Shown piece by piece: positions 58,362-64,000 of a stretch of 64,000 nt of DNA (positions are counted from its first letter, which is position 1; every line of letters starts with the position of its first letter). A program made the translations under genes and the position numbers. This DNA comes from Phytomonospora sp040655735. GTDB lineage: Bacteria > Actinomycetota > Actinomycetes > Mycobacteriales > Micromonosporaceae. Below the pieces are notes generated by a model, which had not been told where the DNA came from, made no database searches, and saw only the letters and a list, made by a program, of their open reading frames with translations. Location of the stretch: positions 62,001 to 126,000 of the forward strand of contig NZ_JBFAKK010000014.1 of assembly GCF_040655735.1 (NCBI RefSeq). The letters are read 5' to 3'.

Positions 58362-59029
58362 CCGCCACGCCCCGCACCTACACCCACCCCGACATCCTGA
58401 CGACCGGTGTCGCCGAAGGCTGGGCTGAGCCGGTCACCGACCCGACCATCATCGACTGGACCGCGAGGCAAGCCCGTGCGCTGATCCCCTTCGAGGTCAT
58501 CGACGGCCGCCCGGTCAACCCGATCGAGCCCCACCACCCGATCCAGCGCGGCCGCAACGAGTGCGGCCACTGGGGCGAGTCGGTCGCCGCTGACGCGATC
58601 GTGACATCGGTCGACGCCGGCGGGTGCCGCTGGATTTTGATGATCGAGCGCGACGACGGGTACGGCTGGGCCGTCCCCGGCGGACACGTCGACGACGGCG
58701 AAGACCCCGCCGACGCCGTGGTGCGCGAACTGCGCGAGGAAACCGGCCTGGTCCTGCCTGAGGCGGTGTGGACGGTCGGCGAGGCGCGCTATGTGCCCGA
58801 CCCCCGCGCCTCCCGTGAGGCATGGAAGGTCACCGTCCCGGCCGTCACCGTCCTCGACCACCTCCCCGAGGTCGAAGGCGCCGACGACGCCGCCCGCGCC
58901 GCGTGGGTCCACGCCGACGACTACGCCACCCTCACCGAGTCCCTAGCCGCCCTCTACGGCGGTCAGGTCTTCGCCGCACACCGCGCCATGCTCGCCGCCG
59001 CCCTCGACACGACGGAGGTGACCCGGTGA
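58358..59029 (+). CDS. NUDIX hydrolase, possible Pif-like immunity protein
   Basis: A 223-residue protein with a complete Nudix box in GGHVDDGEDPADAVVRELREETGL (quoted in two parts: GGHVDDGEDPADAVV and RELREETGL) and a C-terminal acidic extension. In pSAM2 the Pif protein, which blocks transfer between cells that both carry the element, contains a Nudix motif, so this is a candidate counterpart. ATG 58358 overlaps the previous stop by 4 bases. The substrate is unknown. Confidence 0.75.
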   Translation: MTATPRTYTHPDILTTGVAEGWAEPVTDPTIIDWTARQARALIPFEVIDGRPVNPIEPHHPIQRGRNECGHWGESVAADAIVTSVDAGGCRWILMIERDDGYGWAVPGGHVDDGEDPADAVVRELREETGLVLPEAVWTVGEARYVPDPRASREAWKVTVPAVTVLDHLPEVEGADDAARAAWVHADDYATLTESLAALYGGQVFAAHRAMLAAALDTTEVTR

Positions 59030-59409
59030 GCATCGACCCGGGAACCCTTCGCCTCGACATCGATCGGCCTGCGCGCTGGCCCGGTGAACAGGCGTTTGTG
59101 TGGCTGCTGGAGTTCGGCGCCGACATCGAGCGCGACTCGATCGGCACCCACGCTGACGGCACGCTCGTGATTCACGAGCTGGTCAACTACTGGGACCACA
59201 ACGTGGACGCCGTCTACTGGGGCGTTCAGACGCGCAGCGGTTCCGTCTCGCGCCACATGACCCACCGGCTCACCGAGTTCTACACCCGCGATGGCGCCGA
59301 CGCCGCCTACGAGGCCGCCGTGCGCCAGTCCGCCGACGACGGCGTCATCTACACCCACACCGACGTGGCCGGCGTGCCCGTCGCCGAGACCACCGGAGGT
59401 GCCGCGTGA
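59026..59409 (+). CDS. Hypothetical protein of the transfer operon
   Basis: A 127-residue protein starting at GTG 59026, overlapping the NUDIX gene by GTGA. Soluble, acidic and rich in aromatic residues (WPGEQAFVWLLEFGADIERD, then NYWDHNVDAVYWGVQTRSG). No recognised domain. Position inside the operon suggests a role in control or transfer. Confidence 0.55.
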   Translation: MSIDPGTLRLDIDRPARWPGEQAFVWLLEFGADIERDSIGTHADGTLVIHELVNYWDHNVDAVYWGVQTRSGSVSRHMTHRLTEFYTRDGADAAYEAAVRQSADDGVIYTHTDVAGVPVAETTGGAA

Positions 59410-60272
59410 CCGCCCCGACTCTCAACCGCCCGGTCAACGGATCGGCCTACCCGCCTGCTCTTGCCGAACTCATGCCCGCCGCCCGGCTGCTGATCACCGA
59501 AGGCGGTGAGGTTCCGTCCCGCAACGCACTGATGAAGGCGCTCAAGGTCGGTGCGCCGAAGGCCGCTCAGGTCCGCGACGCCCTCACCACCGAGACCACC
59601 GGACCCGACACCCGGTCCGGTGAGTCCGCCGAGTCCGCGCCCGTCGCGGCGGTGGACTCGGCCACCCTGGAACCGGCCGCCGACACGGTCGCCGCCCGGG
59701 CGCCGATCGAGCCCACCGCCCCGATGACGGACCCGGTACCGGCCGCGCCGGTCACCGTTCCCGCCGAGCCCGCCGCAACGGTCACCGCGCCGCCGATGGC
59801 GCAGGTTACGACCGTCGCAGACCCGGGCACCAAGACCACCGCGCCACGTAAGGCGCTGCGGACGTGGCCGGTGTGGGTGCTGGCGCTCCCTGCGATGGTG
59901 GCCATCTGGTCCGGGTGGGTCGGGCTCGGTGAACTCGCCGGGTTCGGGATGGTCCGGCCCCTGCCGGGGATCTGGGACTCACTGGAGTTCAACTCCGCCA
60001 TCACGCTTCCGATCGGCATGGAGGTCTACGCCGCCTACGCCATGAAGGTCTGGCTATCAGGTTCGGTTCCGGCCGCCGCGCGGAAGTTCGCGAAGGTCTC
60101 CGCACTCGGTTCCCTGGGCCTGGGCTCGCTGGGCCAGGTCGCCTACCACCTCATGTCCGCATCCGGCATGACCGCCGCCCCCTGGTGGATCACAACCCTG
60201 GTCGCCTGCCTCCCGGTCGCGGTGCTCGGCATGGCCGGATACCTCGCCCACCTCATCAAGACCCACGACTAG
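59406..60272 (+). CDS. Spd-like membrane protein
   Basis: A 288-residue protein starting at GTG 59406 (GTGA overlap). An HTH-like N-terminus (MKALKVGAPKAAQVRDAL), a long Pro/Thr/Ala linker, and four predicted membrane helices in the last 135 residues (WPVWVLALPAMVAIWSGW ... AYAMKVWLSG ... WWITTLVACLPVAVLGM). This layout matches the Spd membrane proteins of AICEs that help spread the element through the mycelium. Its DUF2637-like pattern supports this. Confidence 0.65.
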   Translation: MTAPTLNRPVNGSAYPPALAELMPAARLLITEGGEVPSRNALMKALKVGAPKAAQVRDALTTETTGPDTRSGESAESAPVAAVDSATLEPAADTVAARAPIEPTAPMTDPVPAAPVTVPAEPAATVTAPPMAQVTTVADPGTKTTAPRKALRTWPVWVLALPAMVAIWSGWVGLGELAGFGMVRPLPGIWDSLEFNSAITLPIGMEVYAAYAMKVWLSGSVPAAARKFAKVSALGSLGLGSLGQVAYHLMSASGMTAAPWWITTLVACLPVAVLGMAGYLAHLIKTHD

Positions 60273-60379
60273 TCCTGACGCTCACCGGTCGCACCCGGCC
60301 GGTCCTCTCCGCCCGGGTGCGTGCCGTGGCCGCCAGGCCAGCACCGACCACTCTCGACCGTCCGGAAAGGACACCTGTC

Positions 60380-60565
60380 ATGGCTCGCAAGTCCAAGGCC
60401 ACCAACGTTGTCAGCGGCAACGCCCGCGTCGGTATCCAGGTCGGCGGCGACGTCCACGGAGACATCACCGTCCACCACGCCCGCCGCAACGACATCCCCG
60501 ACATCCCCGACCCCGACATGGACGGCCTGTCGGTGTGGGAGGCCCTGCGCAAGCACGCCCGCTAA
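60380..60565 (+). CDS. Small conserved AICE protein
   Basis: A 61-residue protein starting at ATG 60380 behind GGAAAGGACA. It contains VSGNARVGIQVGGDVHGDITVH, quoted in part here as GNARVGIQVGGDVHGD, a repeat-like motif found in small proteins of other actinomycete elements as I recall. Acidic linker and basic tail (ALRKHAR). Role unknown. Confidence 0.6.
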   Translation: MARKSKATNVVSGNARVGIQVGGDVHGDITVHHARRNDIPDIPDPDMDGLSVWEALRKHAR

Positions 60566-60650
60566 CCGCCCTGTTCACGCCGGGCGCGGCCACACCGGCT
60601 ACCAACCACGAGCCGCGCCCGGCACCCCTGCAAGAGAGGGTGCACACATC

Positions 60651-62849
60651 ATGACCAGCACGAACGATCAGCCGACCGGCGGGACCCCCGCTGAAGGGTT
60701 CGACTGGGACGCTGCCGCGAAGGACCTCGCGGTCAATGTGCCGGCCGACGCGGTCGCCCTGGCCGCCGAGAGCGACCAGGCGCCGACGGAGATCCTGGAA
60801 GGCGAGGTGATCCCCGCGCAGCGCGTGGACTCCTCGGAGGCTCAGCGCGCCGAGAAATGGTCGTGGGAGTCGTTCGCCGCCGCCGAGCGCCGTGACGTCC
60901 TGCCCGGGTTCGTCAAGTCGTGGGAGGAGTTCCGCGACCGCCTTAACTGGGCGATCGCCTACGCCGCTCATACGGCCGCCTACCACGCGGTTCGGGTTCC
61001 GAAGTACGCCGCGAAGCTCGCACTGCGCGCCCCTTGCGGCCTGGCGCGGGTCATCGCCGGTGGCTTCCGGTGGGTGTTCGACATGGAAGGCGAGAACGTC
61101 CGCGCGGCGACGGTGCGCGCCGCCGACGCCGAGACCTATCTGAAGCTGTCCAAGCAGCGTGACAAGCGCGTCCGCTGGCGCGGCGGCATCGCCCTGGCGG
61201 TCGGTGCGGTGACCGCCGCCGGTGCCCTGGTCGTCGCCTACGGGCCGTTTGTTTCCAGCGCGGGTAAGTGGGGCCTGGTCGCGGTTGTCGTGGCCGCGTT
61301 GGGTCTGGCCGGGCGCCCTGCTGACGCGCCCCTGTTGGACACCGCCGTCGTTCGTCCGCAGGTCGCCAAGCTCACCTCGGATGTGGTGACGCGTGCCCTG
61401 TCGGTGCTGGGTATCGGCGGCATCAACCAGGCGATCGGCAAGTCGGGGGCGAAGGCGATCGGGTTTCCCGCGCCGATCACCCGGGATGGCCCGGGATGGC
61501 GCGCCGATGTAGATCTCCCGTTCGGTGTGACCGCCGCCGAGGTCATGGACCGGCGAGACAAGCTCGCCTCCGGTCTCGGCCGGCCGCTGGGCTGCGTGTG
61601 GCCCGAAGGCCGCCCGGACCTGTCCCCGGGGCGTCTCCAGATCTGGGTGGCTGATCAAGCCATGGCCGCCGACAAGCCCACCAAGTGGCCGCTGGCCAAG
61701 TCGGGCACCGTGGACCTGTTCAAGCCCTTTCGGTTCGGCACCGACCCGCGTGGCCGCGCGAACCCGATGTCGCTGGTCTTCACCAACGTCCTGATCGGCA
61801 GCATCCCCGGGATGGGCAAGACGTTCACCGTCAAGGTCCCGCTCGCGGCGGCGACGCTCGACCCGCGCGCCGAGCTGTGGACCTTCGAACTCAAGGGAAC
61901 CGGCGACCTCGCGCCGTGGGAGGCCGTGTCGACCCGCTACGCGTCGGGGTTCGATGACCCTGAGATCGAGCAGGCCCTACAGGGCTTGCGGGACCTGCGC
62001 ACGGAGCTGGCGCGCCGCGCAAAGGTCATCAAGGGCCTGCCGCGTCACGTGTGCCCGGAAAACAAGGTCACCCCGGAACTGGCCTCCCGCAAGGATCTGC
62101 GGCTTCACCCGCTGGTCGTCACGATTGACGAGGCGCAGGAGCTATTCAGCCACTCCACCTACGGGGACGAGGCCGGGGAGCTGGCCGAGAAGTGCATCAA
62201 GCTCGGCCGCGCCCTGGGCGTGATCCTCATCCTGGCCACCCAGCGCCCCGACAAGGACAGCCTGCCGACGGGTGTGAGCGCCAACGTTGGTACCCGCATC
62301 TGCCTGCGCGTGATGGGGCAGCTCGAAAACGACATGATCCTGGGGACGTCGGCCTACAAGCAGGGCATCCGGGCGACCATGTTCACCAAGAAAGACCTGG
62401 GTGTGGCCTACATGGTCGGTGTCGCCGATGAGGCGATCGTCGGTCGCGGCGACTACATCGACGGCCCGGCCGGCGAGGCGATCTGCGCCCGTGGCCGTGC
62501 CATGCGCGAGGCCGCCGGCACTCTGACCGGGCACGCCGCCGGACAGGTCACCGAGACGCCGATCACGAGGAACACGCTGCTGCCTGACCTGCTGGAGATC
62601 TGGCCCGGCACCGACAAGCGCGCGTGGAACGAGACGCTGTGCGAGCGCCTGGCCGAGCTGCACCCCGACGCCTATGACGGGTGGGAGGCCGCCGACTTGA
62701 CCGCCGCGCTCAAGCGCGTGGCGCCGACGGTGACCGTCGCCGACGTCGGCCGCCGCGTCGACGGCAAGCCCGTCACCCGGCGCGGCCTGACCCGTTCCGA
62801 AGTCCACGCAGCTTATACGGAGAGTAGTCAGAAGCGGGGTGGCGCCTAG
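60651..62849 (+). CDS. traSA: TraSA: FtsK/SpoIIIE-type double-strand DNA translocase
   Basis: A 732-residue protein starting at ATG 60651 with AGAGAGG upstream. Two membrane helices (about residues 178-198 and 206-220) follow a long N-terminal region. The motor has Walker A GSIPGMGKT (about 383-391), Walker B TIDEAQELF (about 487-495) and the arginine/sensor region ATQRPDKDSLPTG. A winged-helix-like C-terminus (LTAALKRVAPTVTVADVGRR) should recognise the transfer locus. In AICEs this one protein moves double-stranded DNA between hyphae. The GCTAGC palindromes begin 9 bases after its stop. Confidence 0.93.
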   Translation: MTSTNDQPTGGTPAEGFDWDAAAKDLAVNVPADAVALAAESDQAPTEILEGEVIPAQRVDSSEAQRAEKWSWESFAAAERRDVLPGFVKSWEEFRDRLNWAIAYAAHTAAYHAVRVPKYAAKLALRAPCGLARVIAGGFRWVFDMEGENVRAATVRAADAETYLKLSKQRDKRVRWRGGIALAVGAVTAAGALVVAYGPFVSSAGKWGLVAVVVAALGLAGRPADAPLLDTAVVRPQVAKLTSDVVTRALSVLGIGGINQAIGKSGAKAIGFPAPITRDGPGWRADVDLPFGVTAAEVMDRRDKLASGLGRPLGCVWPEGRPDLSPGRLQIWVADQAMAADKPTKWPLAKSGTVDLFKPFRFGTDPRGRANPMSLVFTNVLIGSIPGMGKTFTVKVPLAAATLDPRAELWTFELKGTGDLAPWEAVSTRYASGFDDPEIEQALQGLRDLRTELARRAKVIKGLPRHVCPENKVTPELASRKDLRLHPLVVTIDEAQELFSHSTYGDEAGELAEKCIKLGRALGVILILATQRPDKDSLPTGVSANVGTRICLRVMGQLENDMILGTSAYKQGIRATMFTKKDLGVAYMVGVADEAIVGRGDYIDGPAGEAICARGRAMREAAGTLTGHAAGQVTETPITRNTLLPDLLEIWPGTDKRAWNETLCERLAELHPDAYDGWEAADLTAALKRVAPTVTVADVGRRVDGKPVTRRGLTRSEVHAAYTESSQKRGGA

Positions 62850-62857
62850 CGCGTCTG

Positions 62858-62907
62858 AGGGTGCTAGCGCTAGCGGCCACCCCTGCTAGCGCTAGCACCC
62901 CCGCTAG
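62858..62907. repeat. GCTAGCGCTAGC palindromes, candidate transfer locus (clt)
   Basis: Perfect 16-bp inverted repeat GGGTGCTAGCGCTAGC (62858-62873) and its complement (62884-62899), spacer 10 bases, each arm itself containing the palindrome GCTAGCGCTAGC. Another GCTAGC lies at 62902-62907 and a degenerate GCGCTAG at 62930. The 140-base interval has no gene. Confidence 0.75.
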
Positions 62908-62989
62908 CAACCCAAACAAATCATGACCTGCGCGCTAGTAGATAGCAGGTCACGGCTTCGCACACCCAAAAACAGCCCTGGGAGGCATC

Positions 62990-63241
62990 GTGGACCCCCA
63001 AGCCAAACTCACTAGCTGGACTTGCCTCACCCTCATTGTCGTCACTCTCAGTTACATCGGTGCGTGCGCGTTCTGGCCCTTCGGCGCCTGCCGCCGCTGC
63101 TCCGGCGCGGGCAAGCGCCGCTCCCCATCGGGGAAGTTCTTCCGCGACTGCCCACGCTGCAACGGAACCGGTCGCCGGGTGCGCATCGGTCGCCGCGTGT
63201 GGACGTACCTGCGCCGCGAATACCGGGACGGCCAGTCATGA
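62990..63241 (+). CDS. Small membrane protein with DnaJ-like zinc knuckles
   Basis: An 83-residue protein starting at GTG 62990. One membrane helix (SWTCLTLIVVTLSYIGACAFW) is followed by two CxxCxGxG-type knuckles (CRRCSGAGK and CPRCNGTGR). It is common next to traSA in AICEs, from memory. Possible role in mating-bridge or DNA handling; unproven. Confidence 0.7.
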   Translation: MDPQAKLTSWTCLTLIVVTLSYIGACAFWPFGACRRCSGAGKRRSPSGKFFRDCPRCNGTGRRVRIGRRVWTYLRREYRDGQS

Positions 63242-63603
63242 GCGCCGCGACGTTCTACGACCCCGACGGCGACGTCTACGGCCTGCCGACCTACCCCTAC
63301 CGGATGGCGCCAGCCGGACTGGCGACCCGCCGCCAACTCGCGCGGCGTGGCCTCACCCCGGGGCGTCAGCCGATCGCCGCACAGATCCTCTGGCGCCACG
63401 GTCGCCGCCGCGCCGACCTCTACCGCGTCGACCTGGCCGCCACGAAGCGACCGGCGACCGCCCGCCAGCGCGCCGCCCTGGCCCGCGCGGAGACCGCGCT
63501 GCGCACCTGCGCCACCTGCGGCCAGGTCCGCGCCTACCGCATCCCGCCGAGCTTGGGGGAGTGCATCACCTGCTCACCACTGACGAAGGAGACGAGCCGA
63601 TGA
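63238..63603 (+). CDS. RRQRL motif-containing zinc-binding protein
   Basis: A 121-residue protein starting at ATG 63238, overlapping the preceding stop by ATGA. The pattern ATRRQLARRGLTPGRQPIAA followed by LYRVDLA and the C-terminal zinc pairs CATCGQ and CITC match the RRQRL-motif family of AICEs. The Rep gene overlaps its stop by ATGA. Function unknown. Confidence 0.8.
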   Translation: MSAATFYDPDGDVYGLPTYPYRMAPAGLATRRQLARRGLTPGRQPIAAQILWRHGRRRADLYRVDLAATKRPATARQRAALARAETALRTCATCGQVRAYRIPPSLGECITCSPLTKETSR

Positions 63604-64000
63604 CCGCCACCATCACCCGCCCGCCGCTGCTCACGGCCGCCCTGGCCGCCGCTGATCGTGGCTGGTCGGTCTTCCCGCTGGTCCCCGGTGCCAAGCGCCC
63701 GGCCGTCCGGTCGTGGGAGCAGCGCGCGACGACCAACGTCGACCGGATCACGCGATGCTGGTCGACCGGCGCTTATGGCGTCGGCATCGCTTGCGGCCCT
63801 TCGGGTCTGGTCGTGGTCGACCTTGACCAGCCCAAGCCGGGTTTCGAGTGGCCTGCGGCGTGGTTGCTGGCCGGTGTGGTTGACGGCGCCGACGTGTTCA
63901 CGACCGTGTGCGAACGCGCCGGGCAGGCGGTACCGCTGGATACCTACACGACCGGCACCGCCTCCGGCGGTACTCACCTCTACTACCAGGCGCCTGACGG
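63600..64000 (+). CDS. Bifunctional primase-polymerase Rep (3' end outside window)
   Basis: Starts at ATG 63600 (ATGA overlap). The 133 visible residues form the prim-pol N-terminus: KRPAVRSWEQRATTN, VVVDLDQPK (catalytic DxD) and TASGGTHLYY (conserved GGxHxY). Prim-pol Rep proteins start replication of AICEs of the RepSA type. The gene continues beyond 64000, where a helicase part and the integration genes are expected. Confidence 0.88.
   Translation, partial: MTATITRPPLLTAALAAADRGWSVFPLVPGAKRPAVRSWEQRATTNVDRITRCWSTGAYGVGIACGPSGLVVVDLDQPKPGFEWPAAWLLAGVVDGADVFTTVCERAGQAVPLDTYTTGTASGGTHLYYQAPD

Larger units (their letters stand above)
53304..64000. mobile_element. AICE (pSAM2-like integrative and conjugative element), left part
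   Basis: Bounded on the left by the tRNA-Met attachment copy and continuing past the window. It contains the replication-transfer set of AICEs: primase-polymerase Rep (63600), FtsK-like TraSA (60651), Spd-like membrane proteins, a NUDIX protein and RRQRL-type zinc protein. Left-end cargo is an OLD-like ATPase. Integrase and excisionase are not in the window. The region 53600-55400 is visibly lower in GC than the rest. Confidence 0.85.

Overview
The window is chromosomal DNA of a high-GC Gram-positive actinobacterium. Supporting this are the strong G/C third-position bias, many GTG/TTG starts and overlapping ATGA/GTGA junctions. The gene set agrees: WhiB7, mycoredoxin, the UvrD2 helicase with an HRDC end, AdnB-type helicase-nuclease, a UPF0182 protein, XRE/DUF397 pairs, and an actinomycete integrative and conjugative element (AICE) at the right end. 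The order adnB ... nudC ... mycoredoxin - uvrD2 - whiB7 - ABC1 kinase ... zincin protease - Lon-like PDZ protease - UPF0182 follows the Mycobacterium tuberculosis Rv3201c to Rv3193c block as I remember it. This is therefore a conserved core with accessory genes interleaved. The genus cannot be fixed from the sequence alone; a non-mycobacterial, non-streptomycete actinomycete seems likely.

Layout. 1-2742: 3' part of adnB. 2869-13045: accessory region with two possible secretion-substrate genes, lipoproteins, an XRE/DUF397 pair, a SigJ-type sigma factor divergent from a flavin reductase, a repeat-rich non-coding stretch (9193-9745 and 10085-11363) and two tandem secreted SGNH esterases. 13126-21804: paralogous envelope proteins, an M16 protease pair and nudC in one stretch, a sortase-substrate-like surface protein, a methyltransferase and an APH-fold kinase. 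21970-37428: the conserved core, interrupted by a PIN-domain toxin-antitoxin pair and by a frameshifted TIGR03083-type gene. 37546-53063: accessory metabolism, transport and secretion, including a decayed HIT-family gene, an HTH/MFS operon with a clear double operator, and a 55-residue cysteine-rich peptide too short for ordinary gene calling.

53257-64000 is the left part of an AICE. A displaced 3' half of a tRNA-Met gene with its old terminator marks the attachment site, so the intact tRNA, integrase and excisionase should lie beyond 64000. Next to the attachment site is an OLD-type ATPase/TOPRIM protein with lower GC (probable defence cargo). Then come an HTH protein, a PP2C-like/XRE-TPR pair, a palindrome-operated promoter, and a long plus-strand conjugation/replication operon. 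The operon runs: small protein, NUDIX (Pif-like?), Spd-like membrane protein, FtsK-like TraSA translocase, GCTAGC palindromes that could be the transfer locus, Cys-rich membrane protein, RRQRL-type zinc protein, and primase-polymerase Rep (cut by the window edge).

The observations I rate highest are the orphan cysteine-rich peptide at 50505-50672, a leader with two successive hairpins before whiB7 (25036-25117), the AICE with its OLD-like cargo and repeat sites, and several freshly broken genes.
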